Positions 1 through 8,534 of a DNA stretch of 64,000 nt are shown here, piece after piece. Position 1 is the first letter of the stretch, and each line of letters begins with the position of its first letter. This DNA is from Corynebacterium oculi (GTDB taxonomy: Bacteria; Actinomycetota; Actinomycetes; Mycobacteriales; Mycobacteriaceae): NCBI RefSeq assembly GCF_001412105.1, contig NZ_LKST01000002.1, positions 657,186-721,185 of the forward strand, in the 5' to 3' direction. The notes beneath the pieces were generated by a model. It had not been told where the DNA came from. It searched no databases and was given only the letters and a program-made list of their open reading frames with translations. The position numbers were made by a program, and so were the translations under genes.

Positions 1-157
1 AGGTTTCCGAGGTGGGAGACAGGGGCAGCACGTCGGCCCGGGCGGAGGGAGGAGTAAGGGGCGGAAGCACCGTACACAGCGCCACCGTCCCGGTGATGGC
101 CGCCAGACTCAACGGGCGCAACAGCGCGCGGCGGGAGGGAAATCCCGTCAACCTCAT
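1..157 (-). CDS. Secreted/membrane protein, N-terminal fragment (DUF6049-like)
   Basis: Only the first 52 codons are present; the gene runs off the left edge. It starts with ATG at 157, overlapping the NUDIX stop codon as ATGA (154-157), which suggests translational coupling. The N-terminus is a typical export signal: Arg-rich start ([17 protein letters not shown]), a hydrophobic core, then a PPSARADV stretch that could be the signal peptidase site. In corynebacteria and mycobacteria the gene directly after this NUDIX gene, before murJ/mviN, encodes a DUF6049-family envelope protein. That identity is inferred from position, since no diagnostic domain is visible. Confidence 0.6.
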   Translation of the reverse strand, partial: MRLTGFPSRRALLRPLSLAAITGTVALCTVLPPLTPPSARADVLPLSPTSET

Positions 158-1164
158 CGGGGAGTGCGCCTCCCCGCCTGCTTCTCCGCGCGGGCGAGAT
201 CGGGAAGGATATCGTGCGCCACGCGGGCCAATTTGCGCTCGTCCGCGTAGGCCAGATGCTCAATGAGCTGGTGCACCGGTATCCAGGCCACCTCGGTGAC
301 CTCGGGATCCTCATCGTTGAGGTAGCCGTCCACGTAACGCAGCAGGTGATGATGCACCGTCTTATGGATCCGCACGCCCTCGGAAACAAACCAATAATCG
401 ATCACGCCGAGGTCCGCAAAGACCTCGCCGCTGATCCCCGTCTCCTCCCAGACCTCGCGCTGCGCGGTACTCCGATGATCCTCCCCCGGCTCCACATGGC
501 CCTTGGGCATAGACCACAGCAGGCGGCGGCGCCGATCCAGGCGGCCGATCAGCGCCACGTACAGCCGGGAGAGATCCACGCTGCCGTCGGCGGCCACCGC
601 CTCGGCCAGGCCGGAGACCACCAGGCCACCAGCGGAGGTCTCCGGCCGGGTATCACAGTGCGAGACGGCGGCGCTACCGCGGGAATACGCGCCCCGGCGG
701 TTATTGCGCCTGCCGCGCGCGGAGGAACGCCGCTGGGAATGGCCGCCGCGCTGCCCCCGGCGATTCCCCGAGCGCTGCGGGTTTTTGGCCGAGCCCTTGG
801 CGCCGGAGCGCTGGGAGGTCTGGCGGCGTCGCTTGCGGCGGGGCTGGGCGGTGGAATCCTCCGAACCGTGGTTGTTGCTGTGGTTGCTGCCGTGGCTATC
901 GCTGTTGTGGCTATTGCTGTTGTGGTCGCCCTGCTGCGCCGGGTGCTGGGCGGAGTTCGTGGGCTTCGCGGATTGGGGTGAGCCCGAGGACCCCGAAGAT
1001 GCCGAGGTGGAGGCGTGAGTCCGACCGCGACCACCACGCCCCCGCCCGCCCCGGCGGCGGCGCTTACGGCGGGTGCCGGACGCGCCAGACGCACCGGAAC
1101 CGCTGCCCCCCTGGGAGGCCGAGGCCTGGTGGGCCTGGTGCGTGCGCTCGTCCTTGTCGTTCAT
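154..1164 (-). CDS. NUDIX hydrolase with long RG-rich N-terminal extension
   Basis: A protein of 336 residues. The C-terminal half holds a complete NUDIX box (G-H-V-E-P-G-E ... REVWEETGI), the Mg2+-binding motif of nucleoside diphosphate-X hydrolases. The preceding [15 protein letters not shown] strand and W-rich segments fit MutT-like folds. The first ~165 residues are low complexity and rich in Arg, Gly, Ser, Asn and His, including tracts such as [17 protein letters not shown], and are probably disordered and nucleic-acid binding. ATG at 1164 is chosen because TACCAT lies 7 nt upstream (1172-1177), giving a leaderless start; GTG at 1167 is possible. The gene is divergent from pcnA and coupled to the next minus-strand gene. 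The substrate cannot be read from the sequence. Confidence 0.85.
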   Translation of the reverse strand: MNDKDERTHQAHQASASQGGSGSGASGASGTRRKRRRRGGRGRGGRGRTHASTSASSGSSGSPQSAKPTNSAQHPAQQGDHNSNSHNSDSHGSNHSNNHGSEDSTAQPRRKRRRQTSQRSGAKGSAKNPQRSGNRRGQRGGHSQRRSSARGRRNNRRGAYSRGSAAVSHCDTRPETSAGGLVVSGLAEAVAADGSVDLSRLYVALIGRLDRRRRLLWSMPKGHVEPGEDHRSTAQREVWEETGISGEVFADLGVIDYWFVSEGVRIHKTVHHHLLRYVDGYLNDEDPEVTEVAWIPVHQLIEHLAYADERKLARVAHDILPDLARAEKQAGRRTPR

Positions 1165-1274
1165 CACTTAGATGGTATCCGCTCGGGGCGGGCTGTGGTA
1201 TTCCGCTGGTGTTCTGGCGGCATTCCGGTTGCCATTCCGGTGGCATTCTGCGGGGTGGGTGCGTGGCGGGAAGG

Positions 1275-1280
1275 TAGAAT
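1275..1280 (+). promoter_or_regulatory. -10 box of leaderless pcnA
   Basis: TAGAAT sits 7 nt before the GTG start codon at 1288, so transcription would begin at or next to the start codon. No Shine-Dalgarno sequence is present. No convincing -35 hexamer is seen. Confidence 0.55.
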
Positions 1281-1287
1281 CAGGCGG

Positions 1288-2778
1288 GTGAAAAACCAGG
1301 AAAGCCAGGAACCACAGCTCGAACTTGCGGAAGCGGACATGCTCATGCGGGCAGAACGCGCGGTGCGCACGCTCAGCCCGGTGCTCAGCGGCATGGTGCG
1401 GGCCTTCTCCCAGCGAGGCGAATCGCTTTACCTGGTGGGGGGCTCCGTGCGCGACGCCCTCCTGGGCCGCCTCGGGCACGACCTGGACTTCACCACCTCC
1501 GCCAGGCCCCAGGTGATCCAGGAGATTCTGGAGGGATACGCACCGGCGGTCTGGGACACCGGCATCGAGTTCGGCACGGTCTCCGCGGAAAAAGACGGGC
1601 AGCAGATAGAGATCACCACGTTTCGCTCCGACTCCTACGACGGCGTGACCCGCAACCCCGAGGTGCGCTTTGGCGACACCCTCGACGGCGACCTAGTGCG
1701 CCGGGACTTCACCCTCAACGCCATGGCGGTGGAACTCTTTGTGGACTCGGCCGGGGAGGACGCCGGGGTGCGCGGGCGCTTCCATGACCCGATGAATGGC
1801 TTTGCCGCGCTGCGCGCCGGAATCCTCGACACCCCCGCCACCCCGGAGGAGTCCTTTGCCGACGATCCTCTGCGCATGTTGCGCGCCGCCCGCTTTGTTT
1901 CCCAGCTGGAGATCCGGGTGGCCGAACGCGTGGAGGAGGCCATGCGGCAGATGGCCGGGGAGATCCGGCGCATCACCGCAGAACGGGTGCGGGCGGAGCT
2001 AGACAAACTCATGGGCGGACAACGCCCCGAGGCAGGCTGGGAGCTGCTCGTACGCACCGGCATCGCGGACATCATCTTCCCCGAGGTGGCGGGCCTGCAC
2101 CTCACCCCGGACGAGCACCTCCAGCACAAGGACGTCTACGCCCACTCCATGACGGTGCTGCGCCAAGCCATCGACCAGGAGGAGCCGGAGGAAGGCCCGG
2201 ACCTGGTGTTGCGCTGGGCAGCGTTGCTTCACGACGTCGGAAAGCCCGCCACCCGCGCCGCCAAGCCGGGCGGCGGGGTGACCTTCCACCATCACGAGGT
2301 GGTGGGGGCAAAGATGGTGCGCAAGCGCATGCGCGCGCTGAAGTATTCCAAGCAGATGGTCAGCGATGTGGGGCAACTGGTGTTCCTGCACATGCGCTTC
2401 CACGGGTTTAGCGAGGGCCAATGGACGGACTCGGCGGTGCGGCGATACGTGACCGACGCTGGGCCGCTCCTGCCCCGCCTGCACAAACTGGTGCGGGCGG
2501 ATTGCACCACCCGGAATAAAAAGAAAGCAGCCCGCTTGCAGGCCAGCTACGATCGCCTGGAAGAGCGGATCGTGGAGATTCAGGCCAAGGAGGATCTGGC
2601 TCGGGTGCGCCCCGACCTGGACGGCAACGAGATCATGGAGATCCTGGGACTTACGCCGGGGCCGGAAGTGGGCCGCGCCTGGGCCTACCTCAAGGAGGTG
2701 CGCCTGGAACGCGGGCCGATGGAACGCGACGAGGCCATCGAGGTCTTGCGCCAGTGGTGGGCCGGGCGGGCCGAGTAG
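1288..2778 (+). CDS. pcnA: CCA tRNA nucleotidyltransferase
   Basis: Adds or repairs the 3' CCA end of tRNAs. The protein has 496 residues. The nucleotidyltransferase head is seen as LVGGSVRDALLGR followed by DLDFTTSARP, which carries the metal-binding D-x-D. The RRDFTLNAMA motif and LRAARF block follow. The C-terminal half has an HD-type metal-dependent phosphohydrolase signature (LLHDVGKP and the HHHEVVGA block), the usual architecture of the actinobacterial enzyme. GTG at 1288 is chosen: it gives the family's normal N-terminus and lies 7 nt from a TAGAAT box. In-frame codons further upstream overlap the divergent NUDIX promoter. Confidence 0.93.
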   Translation: MKNQESQEPQLELAEADMLMRAERAVRTLSPVLSGMVRAFSQRGESLYLVGGSVRDALLGRLGHDLDFTTSARPQVIQEILEGYAPAVWDTGIEFGTVSAEKDGQQIEITTFRSDSYDGVTRNPEVRFGDTLDGDLVRRDFTLNAMAVELFVDSAGEDAGVRGRFHDPMNGFAALRAGILDTPATPEESFADDPLRMLRAARFVSQLEIRVAERVEEAMRQMAGEIRRITAERVRAELDKLMGGQRPEAGWELLVRTGIADIIFPEVAGLHLTPDEHLQHKDVYAHSMTVLRQAIDQEEPEEGPDLVLRWAALLHDVGKPATRAAKPGGGVTFHHHEVVGAKMVRKRMRALKYSKQMVSDVGQLVFLHMRFHGFSEGQWTDSAVRRYVTDAGPLLPRLHKLVRADCTTRNKKKAARLQASYDRLEERIVEIQAKEDLARVRPDLDGNEIMEILGLTPGPEVGRAWAYLKEVRLERGPMERDEAIEVLRQWWAGRAE

Positions 2779-2849
2779 CCTGCGCCCGGCGTGGGACTGT
2801 GGTGTGGGGGCTGTGGTAGCGAAGAAAGAGAGAGGAAGGACGAGGCCCC

Positions 2850-3458
2850 GTGGCCGAGGAATATTACGCGGATAGGTTATTTAACGCCCTGGAACGCAAC
2901 GATCCGGCGCCGGGAATGCTTCTGGTGGCCGCCCCGGGCATGGAATCGGAGGCCTTTGCACGCTCCGTGGTGCTGGTGATCGAGCACAATGACGCGCTGA
3001 CCTTTGGGGTGAACCTGGCCTCCCGCAGCGATCTGGCGGTGTATAACGTCATGCCGGAGTGGCTGGGCGTGGTGGCTAAGCCCCAGGCGCTGTACATCGG
3101 AGGCCCCCTGCAACAGCAGTCCGTGGTGGGCGTGGGGGTGCCGGCTCAGGGAGTGGAGACGGAGAATCACCCCCACCTGAATCGCCTGGCCACCCGCCTG
3201 GTGATGGTGGACCTGGGTGCCGATCCCGAGGAGCTGCGCGAGGATATTGAGGGTATGAGGCTCTTTGCCGGGTATGCGGAGTGGGGGCCGGGGCAGCTGA
3301 TGGAGGAGATTGAGCGCGGCGATTGGTACGTGGCTCCCGCCCTGCCCTCGGACGTGGTGGCCCCCGGCCGCTCGGATTTGTGGGCGGAGGTTATGCGGCG
3401 CCAGCCCATGCCGCTGCCGCTCTTCTCCACCTACCCCGTCGATCCGGGAGAAAACTAA
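2850..3458 (+). CDS. YqgE/AlgH family protein (UPF0301)
   Basis: A protein of 202 residues in the DUF179 family, whose function remains poorly defined. Characteristic segments are visible: GMLLVAAPGM near residue 25, the SVVLVIEHN strand, the YIGGPLQQQ loop, and RLFAGYAEWGPGQLMEEIERGDW near the C-terminus (the family's R-x-F-x-GYAGW-like block). GTG start at 2850 is preceded by a purine-rich AGAGAGGAAGGA. The stop codon overlaps the azlC start (TAATG), so the two genes are probably co-transcribed. Confidence 0.88.
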   Translation: MAEEYYADRLFNALERNDPAPGMLLVAAPGMESEAFARSVVLVIEHNDALTFGVNLASRSDLAVYNVMPEWLGVVAKPQALYIGGPLQQQSVVGVGVPAQGVETENHPHLNRLATRLVMVDLGADPEELREDIEGMRLFAGYAEWGPGQLMEEIERGDWYVAPALPSDVVAPGRSDLWAEVMRRQPMPLPLFSTYPVDPGEN

Positions 3459-4267
3459 TGCGCGGCCCGCGAGATGTTTCACGTGAAACATGGCGGGACA
3501 TACGCGCGGGCCTCACCGATACCTGGACGGTGGGCCTGGGGCTGATCCCCCTGGGACTGGCCTTCGGTATGCTCATGGTGCAATCCGGTTATGCCTGGTG
3601 GTGGACGCCGATCTTCTCCCTGGTGATCTGCGCAGGCTCCATGGAGTTTCTGGCGATCAGCCTGGTGGCCGCGGGAATCGGCCCGGTTTCCGCCACGATC
3701 ACCGGGTTCATGGTGAACTTCCGCCACATCTTCTACGGGCTGACCTTCCCCCGCGACTCCATTCCCACCGCCGCCGGGCGGGCTTACTCCACATACGCGC
3801 TCACCGACGAATCCTACGCCGTGGCCTCCTCCCACCCGCCGGGATCATTGAGCGGCGTGAGGGTGCTGACCATTCAAATATTCTGTCAGGCGCTCTGGGT
3901 GATCCCCGGCATCCTTGGCGCGCTCCTGGGGCAGGCCCTCCCGGCCGATATTCTAGGCATGGAGTTTGCCCTCACCGCGCTCTTCATCGTCCTGGCCTGG
4001 GAATCCTTTGACAATAATCGAGACCCCTTCCTGCCGCTCCTGGCGGGCGGCCTCGCCGTGGTGACCGCCCTGGTGGCACCGGGCAACATGCTCATGGTGG
4101 CCCTGGTGCTCTACGTCCTCATCCTGGTGGTGCGCTTCCGCTGGGAAGAATCACGGGCCTTTTCCTCCGTAGGGCTTCCTACGAGGGGTGGGCGGAGCGG
4201 GCTCGCTTCCGATGCCTCCGATACCGAACAGGCTCGGGAGGCTCAGCGCGACGGCGAGGGTGGGTGA
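3458..4267 (+). CDS. azlC: AzlC-family branched-chain amino acid exporter, large subunit
   Basis: Large subunit of a two-component amino acid exporter (BrnFE in C. glutamicum, exporting branched-chain amino acids and methionine). The protein has 269 residues. Several hydrophobic spans are seen, starting with GLGLIPLGLAFGMLM, then SLVICAGSMEFLAISLVAAG, and the family's FMVNFRHIFYGL block. ATG 3458 overlaps the yqgE stop as TAATG. The first codons contain a perfect parS site (encoding DVSRET), so the N-terminal sequence is partly dictated by the DNA element. The C-terminal ~35 residues are polar and unlike the family. The small-subunit gene follows 5 nt later but is frameshifted. Confidence 0.88.
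   Translation: MRGPRDVSRETWRDIRAGLTDTWTVGLGLIPLGLAFGMLMVQSGYAWWWTPIFSLVICAGSMEFLAISLVAAGIGPVSATITGFMVNFRHIFYGLTFPRDSIPTAAGRAYSTYALTDESYAVASSHPPGSLSGVRVLTIQIFCQALWVIPGILGALLGQALPADILGMEFALTALFIVLAWESFDNNRDPFLPLLAGGLAVVTALVAPGNMLMVALVLYVLILVVRFRWEESRAFSSVGLPTRGGRSGLASDASDTEQAREAQRDGEGG
3475..3490. other. parS centromere site (perfect)
   Basis: TGTTTCACGTGAAACA matches the 16-bp palindromic ParB-binding consensus exactly. It lies in codons 6-11 of azlC. It is one of five sites in the first 24.5 kb. Confidence 0.93.
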
Positions 4268-4272
4268 CCGGC

Positions 4273-4588
4273 ATGGGACTACCGGAGGGGGTGAGCCTGG
4301 GAATGGTGGCGGCGGTGACCGTGCTTCTGCGCCAACTCCCCTACAGCGCCAAGAAGGTGCTGCGCCGAAGCCGCTTCATGGGCACCTGGGCCTGACGATG
4401 CCGGTGGGCGTGATGGTGGTGCTGGTGGTGTACACCGTTGCGGGCCAGGGGCAGAACCCCGGCGGGTTGGGGGCCTCCCTGCTGGCAGGGGCCGCCACCC
4501 TGGCACTCCACGCCTGGAAACGGCAGGCGGCCTCTCCATCATTGGGGGCACCGCCGTGTACATGATCCTGGTGAACGCGGTGTTTTAG
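4273..4588 (+). pseudogene. azlD: AzlD-family small exporter subunit, double frameshift
   Basis: Small partner of AzlC. The reading starts at ATG 4273 (MGLPEGVSLGMVAAV...RRSRFMGT) and hits a stop after 40 codons. It continues as LGLTMPVGVMVVLVVY...ALHAWKRQA in another frame, and ends as LSIIGGTAVYMILVNAVF in the third frame at TAG 4586-4588. Joined, these give an ordinary AzlD of about 107 residues. Both breaks are explained by loss of one C from a CCC run: near 4384 (GGCACC-CTGGGC expected) and near 4529 (GCC-CTCTCC expected). This is either a decayed gene or two homopolymer sequencing errors. If real, the exporter lacks an essential subunit. Confidence 0.8.
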
Positions 4589-4613
4589 GGGTCCAGCCCT
4601 AGGTTGTTCAGCC

Positions 4614-4931
4614 CTAGGTGTTTAGGCCTGGGAAGGCCTGAAGAGCGCGCTCCCACAGGACCTGGAACTCCCCCGCGCTCAGAGTTTCGGAAGAAATATC
4701 GGGGAAGGCGCTATACGTCTGGGGGTGCGGCACAACCTCCTGGGGCGGGGTATCCATGCCATAGTGGCGATCCCCTATCCCCGCGCCCACCGGGTTTCCC
4801 GAGGGATCGACCTCCACGATGCGCACCATGCGGCATTCCTCCTCGCTGAGGGGCAGGAGCTCGGCCACGTGCACGGCGGTGCCGGCACCGGGGATGGTGA
4901 GAGTGGTGCGGATAAACAGGGGGGAACTCAT
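4614..4931 (-). CDS. Hypothetical protein, 105 aa
   Basis: A small soluble acidic protein. Its start ATG is 7 nt downstream of TACAAT on the minus strand, an excellent leaderless -10. No signal peptide or membrane span is seen. The block EEECRMVRIVEVDPSGNPVGAGIG has the shape of the DUF6881-type repeat (variable residue-x-x-EVRKVEV-F-x-DG), but the match is weak. It lies tail-to-tail with azlCD. Function is not recognised. Confidence 0.7.
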   Translation of the reverse strand: MSSPLFIRTTLTIPGAGTAVHVAELLPLSEEECRMVRIVEVDPSGNPVGAGIGDRHYGMDTPPQEVVPHPQTYSAFPDISSETLSAGEFQVLWERALQAFPGLNT

Positions 4932-4980
4932 TGCACTGATTGTAGCGATCCCAGGGCTGTAGTGATCCCAGGGCGGTGGG

Positions 4981-5949
4981 TTAGCCGCGCGGCGGCTCCT
5001 CTTCCCGGAGGGCGTAACGGGAGGCCAGCCAGGAGCACATCATCAGCTGCACCTGGTGGAAGATCATCAGGGGCAGGATGAAAAGCCCCAGGGCCGATCC
5101 CCCAAAGATCACGGAGGCCATGGGCAGGCCCGAAGCGAGGGACTTCTTTGTGCCACAGAACTGTACGGCCAGGACGTCTCCCCGCTCAAAACCCAGGCGC
5201 TGCGCGCTCACGCGGGTGAACCACAACATGAAGGCCACCAGGGCTATGGAGAGCGCGACGAGGAAAAGAATCTCCGCGACGGACGTGGATCGCCACACCC
5301 CGTCCACCATGCCCGCGGAAAAAGCGGAGTACACCACCATCGTGATGGAACCACGATCCACGATCTTGGTGGCCTTGTGTGCGGCGAAGCCCTTGATCCA
5401 GCGGTGGGCCATCTGGCCCAGAACGAACGGGACGAGAAGTTGTAGGGCGATGTTCAGGAACACGGAGGCATCAATATGCAGCCCCGAGCGGGAGTTCATG
5501 AGGGCAAAAACGAGCAGGGGTGTGAGAAACACCCCGGCGAGGTTGCTCACGGAGGCCGCCACGATGGCCCCGGCGACGTTGCCCCGGGCGATGGAGGTGA
5601 AGGCCACCGAGGACTGCACCGTGGAAGGCACCAAGGTGAGAAAGAGAATACCCAGATAAAGATCCTCGGAGAGGAAGAACGTGAGTGGCCTGAGCGCCAA
5701 ACCGATGAGCGGAAAGACCAGGAAGGTAAAGGAGAGGATCAGAAGGTGAAGCCGCCAATGATAAAGCCCCCGCAGGGCCTCCTGGGTGGAAAGGCGCGCC
5801 CCGTAGAGGAAAAAGAGCAGGGCGATGGCCACGGAGGTGGCCGAGGAAAACGCCTCCGCGAAGGAACCACGGGCCGGCGCCACTATGGCCACCATCACGG
5901 CGGCGATGATGAGGAAGATAAGGGGGTCTTGGCGCTTCAGCAGACTCAT
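4981..5949 (-). CDS. Bile acid:sodium symporter family transporter (YfeH/ASBT-like)
   Basis: An integral membrane carrier of 322 residues with about nine to ten hydrophobic segments. Family marks include FFLYGARLS near residue 48, the VPSTVQSSVAFTSIARGNVAGAIVAAS segment (the crossover region of SBF-like proteins), and CGTKKSLASGLPMASVIFGGS near residue 265. This is the YfeH subgroup, whose substrates are largely unknown; a bile-acid substrate should not be assumed. It is followed by a hypothetical gene on the same strand and lies 10 nt after the Rieske gene, so the two may be co-transcribed. Confidence 0.85.
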   Translation of the reverse strand: MSLLKRQDPLIFLIIAAVMVAIVAPARGSFAEAFSSATSVAIALLFFLYGARLSTQEALRGLYHWRLHLLILSFTFLVFPLIGLALRPLTFFLSEDLYLGILFLTLVPSTVQSSVAFTSIARGNVAGAIVAASVSNLAGVFLTPLLVFALMNSRSGLHIDASVFLNIALQLLVPFVLGQMAHRWIKGFAAHKATKIVDRGSITMVVYSAFSAGMVDGVWRSTSVAEILFLVALSIALVAFMLWFTRVSAQRLGFERGDVLAVQFCGTKKSLASGLPMASVIFGGSALGLFILPLMIFHQVQLMMCSWLASRYALREEEPPRG

Positions 5950-5959
5950 CTAGGAGAGT

Positions 5960-6343
5960 CTAGAGGCTCACGCTCAGGTTTGTTCCCTTTTCCTCAACGG
6001 TGCCCTCCGTGAGAGGAGAACGGGCCGGGCCCTCCACCACCGAGCCATCGGACAGGGAGAACACGGAGTTATGGGAGGTGCAGCGCACCGTCTCCCCCTC
6101 CACCTCGGTGATCTTGCTGCTTTGGTGCGGGCAGGTGGTGGAATAGGCGCGGTACTGGCCCCGCTGGGGTTGTGCGATGATGAAGTCCCCCACGATCACG
6201 GCGCTCCCCACGGGGACGTCGGTGGCGGCGATCTCCTCGGTAGGCCCGGAGCCGCAGGCGGCGAGCACCGCGCCGGCGAAGGTGGTGGCACTCCCCAGGA
6301 GGAAGAGGCGGCGGCTGCACGGGGGAAGCTGAGATGTGACCAT
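5960..6343 (-). CDS. Rieske [2Fe-2S] protein with Tat/lipoprotein signal
   Basis: A 127-residue exported redox protein. The N-terminus has a twin-arginine motif (SRRLFLLG) and a hydrophobic stretch ending in a lipobox-like LAAC, so it is probably Tat-exported and lipid-anchored after Cys30. The Rieske ligands are present as CPHQ and, 17 residues later, CTSH (C-x-H ... C-x-x-H). It is a stand-alone domain, not a bc1-complex subunit, which would be longer with TM helices. The electron partner is not evident. A CATACT box 7 nt before ATG suggests a leaderless transcript. Confidence 0.88.
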   Translation of the reverse strand: MVTSQLPPCSRRLFLLGSATTFAGAVLAACGSGPTEEIAATDVPVGSAVIVGDFIIAQPQRGQYRAYSTTCPHQSSKITEVEGETVRCTSHNSVFSLSDGSVVEGPARSPLTEGTVEEKGTNLSVSL

Positions 6344-6405
6344 GCCTTCCAGTATGCGCCGCCTGGGCCCTGGGTAAAAGCAAGCGGAGCCTAAGCGAGT
6401 TTAAG

Positions 6406-7281
6406 TCACAGTGTTGCCTTTTTCATCTCCCGCACGTACTCCCCCAGCTCCGCTCGGAGCGCCTCCATGTCCCCCACTCGGAAGGCCGGGAGGTCATGTT
6501 CGGAGTGCCCTGGGTGTTCAGGGCGGGGGGTGCGCGAGAGATCGGGCACGCAATGCCTCTCCACGATCCTGGTGATGGCGGAGCCGGTGATGGCCCCCGC
6601 CGCCCCCGCCTGGATAGCGGCGCGCACGTGCTCCGGGCGGGAGATGCCGAAGCCCAAGAGAATGGGTGCGCCGCCAAAGCGCGCCACGTGCCCCACGGCC
6701 TCCTTGAGCCCGGTGGTCTCCGATTGTTTCTCCGTGCCGGTCACCCCGTCACGGGAAACGGCGTAGATGTATCCCTTGGAGCACGCGGCCACGGACTCCA
6801 GGACCTTCTCCGAGGCCCCCGCCGGGGCGATGAATACGGGATCGACGCCCGCGCGTTCGGCGGCGGCGATGAAGGGCGCACCTTCCCGCACCGGAATATC
6901 GGGCAGGAGGATTGCGTCCGCCCCCGCCTCGGCGAACTCCTGGTAGAAGGTGTCTAGGCCTCGGGAAAATGGCACGTTGCCGTATACGAGGATGCCCAGT
7001 GGAAGGCGAGGGAACTCCTCGCGGATCGTGCGGATCAAGGCGAGGGCATCGGCCAGGCCCACTCCCCCGGCCAGGGCGCGGACGTGGGAGGCCTGAATGG
7101 TGGGTCCATCGGCCACGGGATCGGAGAAGGGCACGCCGAGTTCGAGGGCGTCGGCCCCGGCGGCGACGAGGGTGCGTACGATGGCGAGGGAGTCCTCTGG
7201 GGAGGGGTCCCCCAGCATGAGGAAGGGCACGAAGGCGCCTTCGTTGTGCAGACGGGAGAAGAGGGTGGTGAAGCGGCTCAT
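6406..7281 (-). CDS. trpA: Tryptophan synthase alpha subunit
   Basis: Cleaves indole-3-glycerol phosphate to indole and glyceraldehyde-3-phosphate; indole is channelled to TrpB. The protein has 291 residues. The TIM-barrel signature [18 protein letters not shown] carries the catalytic Glu and Asp region. [10 protein letters not shown] and GAITGSAI form the phosphate-binding loops. A short polar insertion ([17 protein letters not shown]) precedes the last helix. The start overlaps the trpB stop as ATGA (7278-7281). It is the last gene of the trp operon. Confidence 0.96.
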   Translation of the reverse strand: MSRFTTLFSRLHNEGAFVPFLMLGDPSPEDSLAIVRTLVAAGADALELGVPFSDPVADGPTIQASHVRALAGGVGLADALALIRTIREEFPRLPLGILVYGNVPFSRGLDTFYQEFAEAGADAILLPDIPVREGAPFIAAAERAGVDPVFIAPAGASEKVLESVAACSKGYIYAVSRDGVTGTEKQSETTGLKEAVGHVARFGGAPILLGFGISRPEHVRAAIQAGAAGAITGSAITRIVERHCVPDLSRTPRPEHPGHSEHDLPAFRVGDMEALRAELGEYVREMKKATL

Positions 7282-8531
7282 CGGTTTTCCTCCAGGGTGA
7301 GTTCGGAGAGCACGAGTTCCGGGTGCTCGTCGAGGGTGCGGCGCACGTGATCCACGTCCTTGTCTCCGCGCCCGGAAAGGGAGACGAGGATGGTGAGATC
7401 CTGATTGTTTTCCTGCGCCGTGCGGGCGCGCTTGAGCGCGTAGGCAAAGGCGTGGGAGGATTCCAGGGCCGGAATGATGCCCTCGCGGCGAGCGAGGATT
7501 TGGAAGGCCTCCAGGGCCTCAGCGTCCGTGATACCCACGTATTGCGCCCGCCCGGTGGCGGAGAGATGAGCGTGCTCCGGGCCCACGCCGGGGTAATCCA
7601 GGCCGGCGGAGATGGAGTAGGATTCCTCCACCTGCCCCTCGGAGGTGCGCATGAGGTATGAGCGCGCCCCGTGAAGGATGCCCACCTGGCCGTTGGTGAT
7701 AGTGGCCCCGTGGCGGCCGGAATCTATACCCTCCCCGGCGGCCTCGGTGCCCACGAGTTCCACGGAGGGCTCGTCGATGAACTCCGCGAACATGCCGATG
7801 GCGTTGGAGCCGCCGCCCACGCAGGCCACCACGACGTCGGGAAGCGCGCTGGTGCGCTCGACGATCTGTGCCTTGGCCTCCTGGGAGATCACGCGGTGAA
7901 ACTCCTTGACCAGCGTGGGGAAGGGGTGCGGCCCGGCGGCGGTGCCCAGCAGATAGTGGGACTCGTGGAAGGTGGCCGTCCAATCGCGCAGGGCCTCGTT
8001 CACGGCGTCCTTGAGGGTGCCGGATCCGGCGTCCACCGGGATCACGGTGGCCCCGTGGAGCCTCATGCGATAGACGTTGGGCTGCTGCCTTTCGACGTCC
8101 TTGGCGCCCATGTAGATCACGCACTCCATGCCGAGCAGGGCGCAGGCGAGGGCCGTGGCGGTGCCGTGCTGTCCCGCGCCGGTCTCCGCGATGATGCGCT
8201 TCTTCCCCATTTTTTTGGCCAGGAGAATCTGGCCGATTACCTGGTTGGTCTTGTGGGCACCGCCGTGTACCAGATCCTCGCGCTTGAGGAAGATGCGCAC
8301 GCGGGAGCCCGTCGATGTTTCACGTGGAACATTCCGGCACTCGGTGAGGGGGGTGGGCCGCCCAAGATAATCGCGGAGGAGGGAGCGGTATTCCCCCATG
8401 AAGGCCTCGTCGCTGAGGGCCTCCACGAAGGCACGCTCCAGTTGATCGAGGGCGGGAATGAGGGATTCGGGAACGAATTGGCCGCCGAACTCCCCAAAAT
8501 AGGCCGGGAGCAGGGGGTGGGTATCGGACAT
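7278..8531 (-). CDS. trpB: Tryptophan synthase beta subunit
   Basis: PLP enzyme that joins indole and serine to make tryptophan. The protein has 417 residues, normal for the family. The PLP lysine lies in GGAHKTNQ near residue 95, and the phosphate loop is GGGSNAIG near residue 240. The substrate region [18 protein letters not shown] is intact. A parS-like element (8316-8331) is embedded where the protein reads NVPRET. ATGA coupling links it to trpA. Confidence 0.97.
   Translation of the reverse strand: MSDTHPLLPAYFGEFGGQFVPESLIPALDQLERAFVEALSDEAFMGEYRSLLRDYLGRPTPLTECRNVPRETSTGSRVRIFLKREDLVHGGAHKTNQVIGQILLAKKMGKKRIIAETGAGQHGTATALACALLGMECVIYMGAKDVERQQPNVYRMRLHGATVIPVDAGSGTLKDAVNEALRDWTATFHESHYLLGTAAGPHPFPTLVKEFHRVISQEAKAQIVERTSALPDVVVACVGGGSNAIGMFAEFIDEPSVELVGTEAAGEGIDSGRHGATITNGQVGILHGARSYLMRTSEGQVEESYSISAGLDYPGVGPEHAHLSATGRAQYVGITDAEALEAFQILARREGIIPALESSHAFAYALKRARTAQENNQDLTILVSLSGRGDKDVDHVRRTLDEHPELVLSELTLEENR
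8316..8331. other. parS-like site (one mismatch)
   Basis: TGTTTCACGTGGAACA differs from consensus at one arm position (G for A). It lies inside trpB. Confidence 0.75.
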
Positions 8532-8534
8532 GAT

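Noticed and set aside
154..1164. Long plus-strand frames opposite the NUDIX gene
   Set aside because: These are mirror frames of a low-complexity Arg/Ser/Gly-rich coding region.
4188..4565. A separate 125-aa protein overlapping azlC
   Set aside because: Only its second half is protein-like, and that half is the middle of azlD displaced by a frameshift.
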